From Turnera subulata (lineage: Eukaryota > Streptophyta > Magnoliopsida > Malpighiales > Passifloraceae): 64,000 bases of DNA. Under the pieces are notes generated by a model. The model made no database searches. It was not told where the DNA came from and worked only from the letters and a program-made list of their open reading frames with translations. Position numbers and translations under genes: made by a program. Location: assembly GCA_028386065.3 (NCBI GenBank), contig JAKUCV010003561.1, positions 2,559 through 66,558 on the forward strand. The letters run 5' to 3'. Below are positions 36,401-48,145 of this stretch, piece by piece (the first letter of the stretch is position 1; every line of letters begins with the position of its first letter).

Positions 36401-37003
36401 GAGTCACTTCGTTATTGTCGATGTTAATCGAGATGATATGCTTTGAGCATTGTTGTTCTTGTTTGGTGGATATTGTACTTGGTTATGACTGTGGCTACTG
36501 TCTGTATTTCTTCTTTGAAGTATTATGGTTGCCTGCATATTTTTGATTATCCATGATTATGCTTAAATGCACCGGTGAGCGTTTCGAACTCACCCCTCTC
36601 CTACGAGGTTTCATCCCGTAGGATGAGTTATTCGTGGTACAGGTACGATGCATTCTGGCGGCTGTGGCATACCCTCGGGCAGGACTCGGATCCATTAGTT
36701 TGCATCGGATTTTGCATATGTTGATATTGGGATTATAATTGCTTCCGCTGTGCTATTGTTTCCCGGAATCAGGTGTTTTGATGTTGGGCCGATGGGCCAG
36801 GTTATCTGTGATATGCTATTGTTGATGTCCCCGAAGTCGGGTGACGTGTTCTGATGTTGGGCCGAAGGGCCAGATTTATGATGTTTATAATGTGATATTG
36901 GGCCGTTGGGCCGATTTTTTGATTTATATATTGTATGTGCCACGTGTCGGCACTGTTCCTTGTAATTACTGTGAGTTGGGTAAGTTTAGGTCGGGGTGTC
37001 TCA
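33499..37003 (+). repeat. 5' LTR of the Tekay/Del-like element
   Basis: 3,505 bp. Order: AT-moderate start, GC-rich block 34190-34600, AT-rich block 34730-35390, then a T/G-rich end with short repeats GGGATGTTGATCCC and GTAACGACCCTGTG. Its open frames (34092-34638) are composition artefacts shared with the other LTR. Confidence 0.93.
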
Positions 37004-37324
37004 TTTCGGTAGCGGAGCGGGTGGTAGGTCCTTGGGTGATTGTTTTGCTGAATAGCTGTGCATAGCTCGCTCCGTATGTTTATCATTTTGCATTTATGTC
37101 ATTTAGATAGTACATGATGGATCCAGTTGAGGGACGCCAGCTTGCCACAGAAAATTCATATAAGAGGTAATTGATGCCATAAACATGCAGAAACATAAAT
37201 ATTATTAATATTACTAATATTATTATTACATTATTATTATTATTAAAATTATTTATCTTGCTGGTACAACATTGACCCTGAAGCTAGTAGGATCATTGGT
37301 AATGTTAACCCTGATGCTATCGTT

Positions 37325-37936
37325 TCATAAGAACCACATACCGCCCATGTTGTTTTGGCCGTAAAGTTCGAACCGGTTTGCCGGAGGGAAGCGAAGTGGG
37401 ATGACACTGTGATCGTCTTCAGGCTGCCACTGGTTATCCGTGAGCAGAACCATGTTGGGCTTGTACTGGTTCTTCAAATCTCCCAAGGTATGCACGAACT
37501 CCTGGGAACGCCTAGCGATTCTTCTGCAGTTCCAAACCAGTAGACGGGCCTTTGGCCAAGTTGGTGGTAACCTAGTTACTCGGGGCACGCTCTGGGCTAT
37601 CATCAAAAGCTGGCAGTAGGTACCTTGGTCTAGGAATTGGCAAGTAGGCTCTAGGTTGAATTCCTGAAGTCTTTCAGAAATGAAGAACATGACGGAAATG
37701 GCCAAGCCATAAAAGGAGGTTCTTAGGGTACTTTGGTCCTCTAGGAAGAACGTCCCCTCCATGGGAGTGACAAAGAACCTGGAGGAGTAAAGTTCATCGA
37801 CGAAGACCAGACGAGGCATCCTGCCGAGCTCGTTCGGTAGTTCCTCTGGACGTTCGTTGATCAGGCTGTAGGCCGACCGATTCCTTCTTCCGAGGGAGGC
37901 ACCCTCGATGAAGAAGACAGATGATGGAGCAGGCAT
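37325..37936 (-). CDS. Antisense open frame in LTR element, 203 aa, unknown
   Basis: Starts at ATG 37936 and runs opposite to the retrotransposon. It has no low-complexity bias, unlike other frames nearby. The last third, from ARLLVWNCRR through NMVLLTDNQ to NNMGGMWFL, resembles the beginning of LINE endonuclease domains (WNCRG...LxETR...GGIWL), but the catalytic pattern is not complete, so this may be chance or a captured piece. Antisense extra frames are known from several plant Ty3/gypsy lineages. It could be partnered with the 38845-39243 frame as exons of one antisense transcript, but I see no convincing joint. Confidence 0.45.
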   Translation of the reverse strand: MPAPSSVFFIEGASLGRRNRSAYSLINERPEELPNELGRMPRLVFVDELYSSRFFVTPMEGTFFLEDQSTLRTSFYGLAISVMFFISERLQEFNLEPTCQFLDQGTYCQLLMIAQSVPRVTRLPPTWPKARLLVWNCRRIARRSQEFVHTLGDLKNQYKPNMVLLTDNQWQPEDDHSVIPLRFPPANRFELYGQNNMGGMWFL

Positions 37937-38844
37937 TATCTCTCGACGCTTTTGTGATTTTTTTTTTTCTGAACGTTTTTTTTCTCTCTCAAATGCTTTT
38001 TGGGTTATTTGTTTTCCATTGCTTTGCCATTTATAGAAATATGATCACCTGTTTTTCAAAGTATTCACCCCACCTGTTTAAAAAAAAAAAGAAAAGAAAG
38101 AAAGAAAAAAAGAAAAAAAAGAAAAAAAATTCAAAATATTTCTCGGTGATGGGAAAAGTAGATTCTTTTCACAAAACTCCAAACCGTTTACGATCTTCAA
38201 GATTTTGCTTTTTGAAAATTTTTCCATGGCTTGAAATTTTGCTTCGTCACTTTATTTGTTTTTGGGCTACAAACGCAAGTGTTTTTCAGCTCGTTTTCAT
38301 CTTACGTTTTCTTTCACGTTTGGCTATCTTGCTTTATTCTTTTTATGGCTTTTCCCTGCATCTTTTATCACATGCATCCGTGACCGTTGTGGCCAGTCTG
38401 ATGGGACCATACCTCGAGTAGAGTGTATTTGCGATAGGTTGCACCTGTTTGGACATCATGGAGGGATACGATATCTGGAAGACATTTTTGGCTTGTGGAC
38501 AGGTGGATATTGTTTCTTTCGAGGGACACAGGGCGTGCTCGTGATCATCAAATTGCGAGTTAACAGACATCTTTTCACAAGAAGAACCGACATCTCCGTC
38601 AGTTATACGAGTTGTGTTTCTCTGGTTCGAGGACCTATACGACCGATCTAGAACGATGGACATGGAAATATGTTTTATTTTAACCTCTTTATGCTTGGTT
38701 TTATTTCCTCTTGTTGGTTTTTGTTTGCCTTAAAATGCTTGTTTTTCTGCTTAACATGAGTTTTCATATCTTTAAAAAGAGTTTTGTTTGAAAAGAACAA
38801 CTTGTTTTATTTCTTATAACGTTTTACAATAGAGAAGGAGTACC

Positions 38845-39243
38845 CTATGGGGTTACTTGCCTCTCTAGATCTTTTACAAGTTTTTGTATGCTCTCGATCT
38901 GAGAGGAGAGTCCTATACACGCCTGTTCGATCTGCATCATCGCCGTGTTGATCTTCTTCAGTATAGCGATCAGATGCTTCAGTGTCTGCAGTGATGTTTC
39001 GCTGGGAGCAGTTGCCTTGCCCTTTCTCTCATCAGCATCCTTGCGACCGGAAGGCTCCTCCTTGCCGACAGGTTTCTTTTGCCGTCTCCTGGAGATGACC
39101 ATATGTTCCTTGAGACCGATGATGTTCGTCTTGAAGCGTTTCTTCGGCTGTTCTTCATCGGAGTTCGTAAAGGGATTAACACCACCAGTATAACTTAACT
39201 CCTCTGACTCAGAGGTAGTTCGAGTTCTTATTGGTGAGTCCAT
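38845..39243 (-). CDS. Antisense open frame in LTR element, 132 aa, basic and coiled-coil-like
   Basis: ATG at 39243 sits in a good context (GCCATGGAC). Residues 33-75 are strongly basic (RRRQKKP, GRKDADERKGK), like a nuclear-localisation or nucleic-acid-binding stretch. Residues 88-130 are rich in spaced Leu/Ile (LKHLIAILKKINTAMMQIEQ), suggesting a coiled coil. A TATA-like TTATAAAAA lies on the same strand at 39287-39279, about 40 bases upstream. No known family recognised. Confidence 0.5.
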   Translation of the reverse strand: MDSPIRTRTTSESEELSYTGGVNPFTNSDEEQPKKRFKTNIIGLKEHMVISRRRQKKPVGKEEPSGRKDADERKGKATAPSETSLQTLKHLIAILKKINTAMMQIEQACIGLSSQIESIQKLVKDLERQVTP

Positions 39244-39278
39244 GGCAGAGAGTGAGTTTGCCAGGTTTTAAGGTTTGG

Positions 39279-39287
39279 TTTTTATAA
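39279..39287 (-). promoter_or_regulatory. TATA-like box for the antisense frame
   Basis: CCCTTATAAAAACC on the minus strand, about 36 bases before the ATG at 39243, followed by a CT-rich stretch (CTCACTCTCTGCC). Spacing fits a plant TATA with a very short leader. Confidence 0.45.
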
Positions 39288-39427
39288 GGGAGCCAGAGAC
39301 GCGTAAGGGTAAACGGGATATCGTGTTGAGTTCGGACAGCTGGAAGAGTGTATCAGAAGCTTATCATGGTAGGACCCACGGATAAGACGGAATTTCGAGG
39401 ACGAAATTCTTTTTAAGGTGAGTAGAC

Positions 39428-42400
39428 TGTAAAAGCCCAGACAAAAAATTTGTACTTTTACCGGGACTATAAGAGTCGTTATACAGTGATTAACCTTTGA
39501 ATTTAATCTTGGTTAATTAATTCAAGGTAAATCAGGCATCGCTTTTCGAAACCGAGTCTTTTCCCGCGCTCGGGATTTTTCCGTGGATTTTACGGACCAA
39601 AATTGGTATTTTTCGGGTCCATGAATCCTCAGAAAATTAAAGTTTACCCGCGACGGAGCAGACCAGAAATATAACTAAGGAGGTTTATCAGTTATTTTCT
39701 GGTCTGGACGGTACACGACTTACCTGCATGATTGAGTTTTGCAGCCGCCTTTTCCCTGTGTCTCTCGCGATTGCTTTTTCCTGTGAAGCTCGTGATTCAC
39801 ACCTATAACCTATCTTCTTCCTGCTCCTGCCTGCAAACTAAAAGCCAACACTTTTCATCTCCTTCTTCATTTTCCTATAGTACAAAACCCAGTCTCTAAC
39901 CTTTTTATCTCCTACATAACCCGTGATTTTCTGCACCCAGTACACCATCACCTTCCTCTCTTCTCTGCAAAAAAAATCCATAACCCAGTACGTTCCTTTG
40001 TCTCCCGCAAGCATCACCCAGTGCAACCAAACCAAAAAAAAAAACCAAAACTAACACCATCAACCAATTACCACCATCCACATAATCACCGCCCACCAAC
40101 CAAAACCCGCCACCTCATCACCGCCTTCATCATCTTCTCCCTCCACCCCTGGGTACTATTCACGCGAAACACCTCTGCGCCGCCGTGCACACCACCGCCC
40201 ACACCTGCGTCTTCCTCATGCCGTCGCCAACCGGAAGGAGCCTCCACCGTCCGCCTTTGTTGCCCGCCGCGCCGCCTAGACGAGACGGCCCGAGGAGCAG
40301 ACCTGTCGGATCCGCCTCTTCGCGCCGCTGTCAACGACGAACACCAGCAGCCGCAGCAACGAGCCTCCACCACGACGCCAGGCGAAGCCGTCCTGCTCAT
40401 TGCCACCCCGCCTTGTCATTCTCTACGCGGCCGCCGCCGCTGCAGCTCATGAGGTGAGCTTGGGTGTGACCCGGATTTGCTGACCTGCGGATCTGGGCTT
40501 GACGCCTTGGACCAGGTTGACTCTCTTAGGTTGTTGACCTGGATTGGGGGCCTGGACTTGAAGCCTTAGTTGCGGGCTGGGTTGCTGGGCTGATGTCTGA
40601 GCTGCTCCATTTGGCCCAGATCGGGTTTAATTAAAAAAAAAAAAGAGGAAAATACCTATATGGTTTTGTAAATTAAATAATTTCTAGAAAAATAGACAAA
40701 ATAATTAACTTGACCAGATGTAACTATACATTTGGAAAATGCATATATCTAGTATACGGTTATGTTTTAGAAAATCATAAGATAATTACTTGACATACTA
40801 TTTTTGGAAATTAAGATAATACTAATATAATTTATATCATTTGAAAAACTATTTATAAATATTTTTTTTAGAAAAGAAGGATATATATTGTGGAAATAAA
40901 TTTTGAAAATTATAATATGGTAAGTAACTCTTGTGACAATATTTTGGGAAATATATATAAATACATACGTCATCATTATTTTTGGAAAAATTATTGTATG
41001 GTAGTTATATTTTTAATAAAAAAAATATATGTTATATAAATTTTATGGAAATATTTTTAGAAAAGAGTATATGATATGATAAATAATTATTTTCATGAAA
41101 AATACTTCGGAAAGAAATATTAAAGTATTATACAGGAATAATAACCGGGTATAAGTATGTTATTATTTTGACACTTGAAAAATTAAATGGTAAACGACGA
41201 TTATAAAGAAAATATAACCCGAGTCGGTTTGATATTTATTTTCCGGTACAGCATATAATGGCATATCAATTACTGTACATTTTATGTGAGCATATTTATT
41301 ATTTGTTATATAGGAGTCGATAACGAGCAGTATTCCGAGGAACTGGCTTTGGAACCTGTTGAGGATTCCATAATTGATAATCAGATATGGTGAGGATGGA
41401 TAACCCTTCATATGTTGCCTATAATACTTGGTTGTATTTTGTTGCTTGATTGAACCGTTGTGTGCTGATATACTGTTGAGTGTTTCCTGTGAATATGTGG
41501 TGATATGGAATTGTTGATGGTTTGGAATTGCTTGATTGAACTGCTGAGATGGTTGTTATTGGTTTCTTGGTTAGTGTGAGGTTGTTGATGTTGGTTGTTA
41601 GTAGAGGTTTGAGTTGTTAGTTGTGGTCTAGGTTTGATATCTTAAGAAGGTATAGTGGAATGATGATATTCTGAACTGTTAGGTTTCTCGAGGCTTATGA
41701 TCATTATTGTGATTTGTTGTTGGGCTGTTGATAGAGGATTAGTCTGTTAATTGAGATGTAGGTTGAGTGAATTGAGTTGTGGAACAATTGGAGTTTTGTT
41801 GGAATGATGATGACTGTATTGTCACGTGGTGAGTTGAGGTACGACCAGATGGTTAGAGACTGTTTTGTGGTGGCCATGATCGGGTTACTTGATATAAGGA
41901 TGTTGATCCTTGTGATATTGATCCCGGTTTGATATTTGGGATGTTGATCCCGGTTTGATATTGTTGGGATGTTGATCCCTGGTTCTGTTTTGATCTGGCA
42001 CTAGAAACAAGTTGATAACCTGGTACGACCCTAGCTTATGCCGCTACAAGCCCAGTGATTTGTGTAGATTGGATTTTGGTACGGCCAGAGGCGGTAGTTT
42101 GGGTCCGTAACGACCCTGTGATTATGGTTTGGCCTGTAACGACCTGTGATTGATTGGACCCGTAACGGTCCTGTGTTGTTCTTTTTACCGCGGCACGACC
42201 AACACTTGTTTCGTGACTTGGGATTCTTTTAGAGAGATTAGTTATATTAACTTGGAGGTTTAGTATCAGGAGATCTCATGGTATGATCTGGTTGGGTGTG
42301 TAGATGTGGAGTCACTTCGTTATTGTCGATGTTAATCGAGATGATATACTTTGAGCATTGTTGTTCTTGTTTGGTGGATATTGTACTTGGTTATGACTGT

Positions 42401-42912
42401 GGCTACTGTCTGTATTTCTTCTTTGAAGTATTATGGTTGCCTGTATATTTTTTATTATCCATGATTGTGCTTAAATGCACTGGTGAGCGTTTCGGACTCA
42501 CCCCTCGCCTGCGGGGTTTCATCTCGTAGGATGAGTTATTCGTGGTACAGGTACGATGCATTCCGGCGGCTGTGGCATACCCTCGGGCAGGACTCGGATC
42601 CATTAGTTTGCATCAGATTTTGCATATGTTGATATTGGGATTATAATTGCTTCCGCTGTGCTATTGTTTCCCGAAATCGGGTGTTTTGATATTGGGCCGA
42701 TGGGCTAGGTTATCTGTGATATGCTATTGTTGATGTCCCCGAAGTCGGGTGACGTGTTCTGATGTTGGGCCGAAGGGCCAGATTTTTTATGTTTATAATG
42801 TGATATTGGGCCGTTGGGCCGATTTTCTGATTTATATATTGTTTGTGCCACGTGTCGGCACTGTTCCTTGGTAATTACTGTGAGTTGGGTAAGTTTAGGT
42901 CGGGGTGTCTCA
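39428..42912 (+). repeat. 3' LTR of the Tekay/Del-like element
   Basis: 3,485 bp, same layout as 33499-37003 with scattered substitutions and indels. Confidence 0.93.
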
Positions 42913-42955
42913 ATAACTGACAATTTGTGTCTTTAAATTTGCAAAGTCTAAAGTA

Positions 42956-43239
42956 CTCCCTCTGTCCCTCTTTTATTGACATTTTAACAATTTAGTTTTG
43001 TCCCAAAATAATTGTCGTTTTAGGATATTCTATGAGCATTAAATGAAATTTTATCCACTTTGTCCTTTATCCCAACCAGATATTACTAGATATCTTTACT
43101 TTGGTTGCTGATGTTATCTTTATTTAAATTAAGGATAATTTAGTCTCAAATTAATACAGATTCTAAAAAATACAGCTATTAAATGCATTCCTTAATATGT
43201 GTGTAGATACCTTAAACGTCAATAAAAAAGGGAAATGGA
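42956..43239. mobile_element. Stowaway-like (Tc1/mariner) MITE, degenerate right end
   Basis: Starts TA + CTCCCTCTGTCCCTCTTTT, the usual Stowaway terminus. The right end, read in reverse, is TCCATTTCCCTTTTTTATTG, matching the inner part of the terminus (…CTTTTATTGAC) but not the outer bases. TA on both sides (42954-42955, 43240-43241). About 284 bp, no coding. Confidence 0.65.
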
Positions 43240-43241
43240 TA

Positions 43242-45764
43242 GCAGCATATGAATGCTGTCATGGGTGGTGATTGGAAATTGGTAGTGGTGAAATGGATCA
43301 AGCTTATTTATTGCAGAGCTAGCTAGGTTTGTATAATAAATGACCTTTTGAAAACTCATTTATATTTACTACTTAGCATAAGAAAAAGAACTCATATATA
43401 TTCACTGTCTTCACCCTAAACGAGGAGATTTGCTGCCTTTTTATCTACCAGAACTTCACAAGAAACGCTTTGTTTTTTGGAGAGCAAAAGATTCTTTTCA
43501 GTTTTTGAACTCATTATAGTTAAATATATAGACATCTATGGGTATTTCGTCTTAAAAATTTCCAGTCATGGAGGCAGCAAATCAGCTCCTTCCGGGCACC
43601 AACTACAAGAGGAGTTTTATTCTTCTTTGTTCTCTCAACCAGCTGAGTATAAGGTTTCATCGATCAAATCTCAAACAGCTGAGTATAAGGTTTCATCAAA
43701 TACCATTGACTTCAACCCTGAAACCTTTCTGTAAGTACTTTTACTCTCTCTCTGTGGCTTATAGGATACTGTTCCTTTTGCCGTGATTCCGCATGCAAGC
43801 ACCAAAGGCTATGACATAAATGATTTATCTACCCTTCTGATGATTAATAGCACCATGCACCAGCTTGATTGCTCCACTCATATAGGTGAGTGCAGCAATC
43901 ATATCTCTTTTCAGTCTACAAACAGAAATATAGTGATTTTTATCAATCATCTTTCTTTGGATGATCTCTTAGCTTGATTGCTCCACTCATATATGTGCTC
44001 ATGAAACATGCAACGGTTTCATTTTTATCAATCATCTTTCTTTTGATGATCTCCCAGCGGATTATACATAGCCCATTTTGGCTAAAACGATAAGTGTATA
44101 TGCTACTAACCCGAAAGGTTGGTTGTCCAGAAAGTGTGACCTTTTTTAGTAAAATAAGAAGAAAATTATGTAGTGCGATATTGGTTCCTATCCAAACTTT
44201 AGAAGAAGCTGGAAATGACAAATATTTGTCTAGTTAAACTAATCAATCCACTTCAATCAAAAAAGGGTTAGAAGAGAACTGAACTGAAGAAAATAAGATC
44301 GGCACTTTGGTGAATAACGAAACTATAAGAATTGGAAGTGACTAATGATAATGCTGTTATGTCCACAGGCTGGAAAATGGAGCATATTATAATTTCAACT
44401 AATATATATGCAGAAGAGTATGGAGCTAACAACCTCACAACCTCAAGAATTGGAAGTGACTAATGATAATGCTGTTATGTCCACAGGCTGGAAAATGGAG
44501 CATATTATAATTTCAACTAATATATATGCAGAAGAGTATGGAGCTAACAACCTCACAACCTCATAGAAACAAATTAAAACACCTTAACTCTTATGCCCAC
44601 CTAACAACCTCAGGGACAATCCAGTAATGTTTCACAAAGGGACAAAAAAAAAGTAGATGCACCCAGAGACTTGGCAGCGATGGTTTTGGTATAGATATGC
44701 GATTTTAATTGGATTAAGAGCTAGGTTAATCAAGAATGGCCAGAAAAGGCTCAAGATGACAGAAAGTCAGAAACAGATACAGGACCTTGATACCCAACAA
44801 AAACATCATTCTATCCCATATATATGAAAACAATCAGTATTTGCGTTGTCTACTTATTCAAGCAATACAAATCAGTCCTCCATGCCATTGCTTCTCACCT
44901 GTAAAAAGGAGCACATAATAAACAGAAATGAAATCGTGATATTGAGATGCTGAAAGAAATATGAGTCAAGCATAAACAAAGCAATCAAATTAATTAACTA
45001 ATAACTAAATAGGTTTAATTAATGTGAATGGAGTTTTTTTTTTTTTGTTGGAATGTGAATTGAGTGTTTTACTCGGTGCTTTCAGGCAAAGCCATCCAAA
45101 TTAAAATGAGGAAATCTTTTTTGGAACAAAATCAAGCAAATTAGTGACAAATTCAATTGTAAGTGGTGGTGGTCAACAACCAACGAGCCACACCACCCTC
45201 ATGAGATTGATTGATGTGAAATAATGGCATAGGAAAAAAACAGTCCTGCTTTTAGCACCAATTTAGTAACATTTGATCACGTGAGAATGTCTCTGCAACT
45301 ATCAATATTATTATGAGAGTCGTATTACTACCATATCGAAGTGAGAGTTTATTTGAAGGCTTGGTAATTAGGTTCGCCTTCTTACTTCTATGCTCTATCT
45401 GTGTTCAGGAGTACTTAGAAACACGAAAGCCTGGCTTAATTTCTTGGTTAAATTCAAATACCTATATTCTAATTTTGGATAATTTAGTTTTCTTATCTAC
45501 TTCTTTTGGTGAAAGATTATCTACTTTAATTTCTTTGCAGAGTATATATTGGCCTTTTGTTCGTTTTGGGTATAGAAAAAAAAAAAACGCACAAGGACTA
45601 GTATTGATTGTAATATAGTTGCAAAAAAAAAAAAGACTAATGAAAGTTCAAGGTGCAAGAAATGGAAGTATTAGTAACATTCTATTAAGTTGCTGTGGAG
45701 TTTGATGTTCCCATTTTTCATTTTCTTGCTGACTTATTTTTTTCTCTTCCTTTATGTGTTGCAG
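43242..45764. other. Further copy of the duplicated locus, no recognised gene
   Basis: Small ATG-led frames at 43477-43734 and 43783-43977 are unremarkable. 44605-44760 repeats 2805-2970. 45000-45660 is AT-rich with A-runs. 45690-45764 repeats the CT-rich approach to the exon-like fragment at 33.17 kb. Confidence 0.5.
44327..44562. repeat. Exact 118-bp tandem duplication
   Basis: 44327-44444 and 44445-44562 read the same (AAGAATTGGAAGTGACTAAT ... CACAACCTC). No differences were seen, so the event is recent. Confidence 0.92.
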
Positions 45765-45855
45765 CGGATCCATACAAGGAAACATAATGAAGGTGAAGGT
45801 GGAGGATATGACTTTTGAGGAGCTTAAGGGGGCTCTGAATTGAAACTATTATAAT
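45765..45855 (+). pseudogene. Exon-like fragment, copy of 33.17 kb
   Basis: After TGTGTTGCAG, encodes GSIQGNIMKVKVEDMTFEEL and KGALN, then TGA; followed by ATGTAAA where the other copy has ATGTAAG. Family not recognised. Confidence 0.4.
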
Positions 45856-46289
45856 GTAAAAATATCAGTATTAAAAAATGCCATTGCCATATTTCCCAAA
45901 CTCTTGTTCATATATTGCTATATATAAAACAGTGGATATCTTAGTGGTGTAGGATGTGTTGATTTTCGGTGGGAAACAAGTTTCAGAGTCGATAACTTTT
46001 TACACTCCTAGATAAGCTAGTTTTCGTTGATAATTTTAAAATTTTTTATTCTGTTTATGTAACTCTTATAATGTATACATTTCAAGTTCTAACACATTGT
46101 GCTGCTTTGGATAAATTTACTCTATCTGTGAATCACAAACTGCTCCCCTATGATTAATGACCTACTAAAATGGGCAACTTTGGAATAGTAATGGTCATAA
46201 CGACTAGACAAGGAGTGCTTTTGCCAACTGACTATAAGCTAATATTCATATATATCAACTAGAATTGCGTGCAAGCAAGATGGTACCAA

Positions 46290-46820
46290 AAAAACGATGC
46301 ATTGAATTGCATCTTGAGCAGCATTGACTCTATATTCTTAATCGGATACGAAGGAAGGGGCAGCAATTGTTTTCATTGGATGACAAGAAAGTTCATCCCC
46401 CAATCATAATTTCCCTATCGGATCGAAATATAAGCTGCCAATCTTGAATGCACTCAAGGACGCAATCACAAACCTATAAGAAGCTACGGAATTGAAGATT
46501 AAGATTAAGATTAAGAATAGGATGAAGGTGGAGTATAAGGCTTATGACTTATCAGTTGATTGGTTTTACACTCTGGCTGGTCTACATACAGTTTAGGAGG
46601 CCATAAAGAATGACTACACTTTAGAGTGCTTCAAATGTATCGGTTTTGGTTGTGATTATCTTTAGCCAGAATCAAGGAGGCAAGATCCACAAAAGAGCAA
46701 TTACATAGAAGAAATCATGTACCTTGTCAGTAAGATCGATAAAGACTGTAAACTGGTGCCGTCTAACTTGAAGGAGTGGTCGAGCAGGATGAAAATTGCG
46801 ATGCGATTCAATTCTTAATA
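46290..46820 (+). pseudogene. Decayed coding remnant A, tandem partner of 47.4 kb
   Basis: Broken frames include WFYTLAGLHTV and ECFKCIGFGCDY followed, past a stop, by YIEEIMYLVSKIDKDCKL and NLKEWSSRMK. These line up piece by piece with remnant B (WFYTVVYMVLE, CFKSIKCDYSS, CAILVYEMDN, NLVEWAKEEDGN). Family not recognised. Several stops. Confidence 0.4.
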
Positions 46821-47399
46821 GATACATAGGGTGCTAAAGGACATGAGCTAGGAAAGGTATGCCCATATAATGTTTTCACGAGGATAAGTACTTTAGGTAT
46901 TGATAAGAATTATTTTATCTATGGTTCTTTATTTGTATAGTACTAAGACGCATAATTAAGTCCCCAAATATGTTGTGATTTCGATGGAGTAATGAAAAAA
47001 AAATAGCATTCTACTTTTTAATTATATAATATTTCCAATACTTCCCATTTTAATCCCATTTTAATTATGGCTTCAAGGTTTTTTATATAAAATTTTCATC
47101 TTTCTAGGGAAAAATTTTGTAAAATCTGTTAGTAACTCATCGTATGTGAGAAACTCTTGACCCTTTACTCAGCTCTTCATTTTGTCCCTCCAGGTTACTG
47201 ATTTGGGAACTTTACCGTATTCGTGAAGGATGATTGTATTACGAATTATAGGGCTTAATCAATGATCTTATATAGACATAAAAAGAACAAGCACGGAACC
47301 ATTATGGTCATAAGGGGTAAAAAGGTTGTAATTTTGCTAGCAGACCAGAGGATGACATACATATATCATATAGGATTAATAGATGCTACCGACAACAAA

Positions 47400-47850
47400 T
47401 ATGAGTTGAATTAGGTGTTGAAGGGTCATTTTCTGTACCTAATGGGATATGAAGGGAAAGGGAAATGGAAAGAGAAGCAACTAGGAGTGTATAATCCATT
47501 CCCCATTGTAACTTTCTCCATTGGAAAGATAGATAAGCTGTTTGGACTAATCAAATATGCTTGCACTCAAGAACGCAATCATAAATCTACAGCTGCTACA
47601 AAATTGAGGGATAAGTGGTTCTACACGGTTGTTTACATGGTTTTGGAGCTCGTAAAGAATGCTTCAAATCCATTAAATGTGACTATTCTAGCAACGATGA
47701 TGTTGAAAAGATACATAAGAGACCCATCACTTGGAAGAAATCTTGCGCAATACTTGTCTATGAGATGGATAATTAGTATAAAGTTGATGATAACTTGGTG
47801 GAGTGGGCAAAGGAAGAGGATGGAAATTGTGAGGATGTAATATACTTTTT
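47400..47850 (+). pseudogene. Decayed coding remnant B
   Basis: A frame from a GTG at 47415 gives MGYEGKGKWKEKQLGVYNPF, VTFSIGKIDKLFGLIKYA and CTQERNHKSTAATKLRDKWF, then shifts near 47650 to a frame with DNLVEWAKEEDGNCE. It is a diverged copy of 46290-46820. I do not recognise the protein; it could be a plant-specific family member or an old transposon. Confidence 0.4.
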
Positions 47851-48145
47851 TATATAACAGGTAGCAGTAGGGGCGGATGCTGAACGTTTGATAGATTTAT
47901 GTTTCTAGTTTAACTTTTGCGTTTTAAAAATTCTTAATTGTAGTCTGGAATTTGTAGCTAGGAAAAGTCGCCAAAGGGTAAGAGTATGGTGTCAAGTGGT
48001 AGGACTAGAGAATATCACACACATAGAAGATATTACATTGTATTATTTTATTAGAAATGGTTTTACCTCATCTTTAGTTATTATCCGGGATTCACAGGAA
48101 GTTGGAGGTATTTTTTTTTTTTTGAACCGAAGATGAAAATATCCA

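Larger units (their letters stand above)
37004..39427 (+). other. Internal region of the Tekay/Del-like element
   Basis: Holds the primer site, a microsatellite of ATT units (37199-37250), the two antisense frames, a purine-rich tract (38078-38130) and the polypurine side at the right end. No sense polyprotein. Confidence 0.75.
33499..42912 (+). mobile_element. Complete non-autonomous Tekay/Del-like LTR retrotransposon (9.4 kb)
   Basis: LTRs 33499-37003 and 39428-42912 begin TGTAA(C/A)AGCCCAGA and end GGGGTGTCTCA. The 5-bp target duplication ATAAC is perfect (33494-33498, 42913-42917). After the left LTR, CGGTAGCGGAGC (37007-37018) matches 9 of 12 bases of the initiator-tRNA primer site TGGTATCAGAGC. 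Before the right LTR is TTTCGAGGACGAAATTC (39391-39410), the usual end of chromovirus pol, then AAGGTGAGTAGAC. So it points to the right. The 2.4-kb inside lacks gag-pol apart from a possible gag start (MMDPVEGRQLATE, about 37114). It carries two antisense frames instead. The LTRs are large, as in Tekay/Del elements. Confidence 0.92.

Noticed and set aside
38343..38663. Open frames on both strands between the antisense frames
   Set aside because: No composition or motif support and no likely start context; probably spacer.
43477..43977. Small ATG-led frames
   Set aside because: Short, no homology recognised, and no matching frame in the other locus copies.
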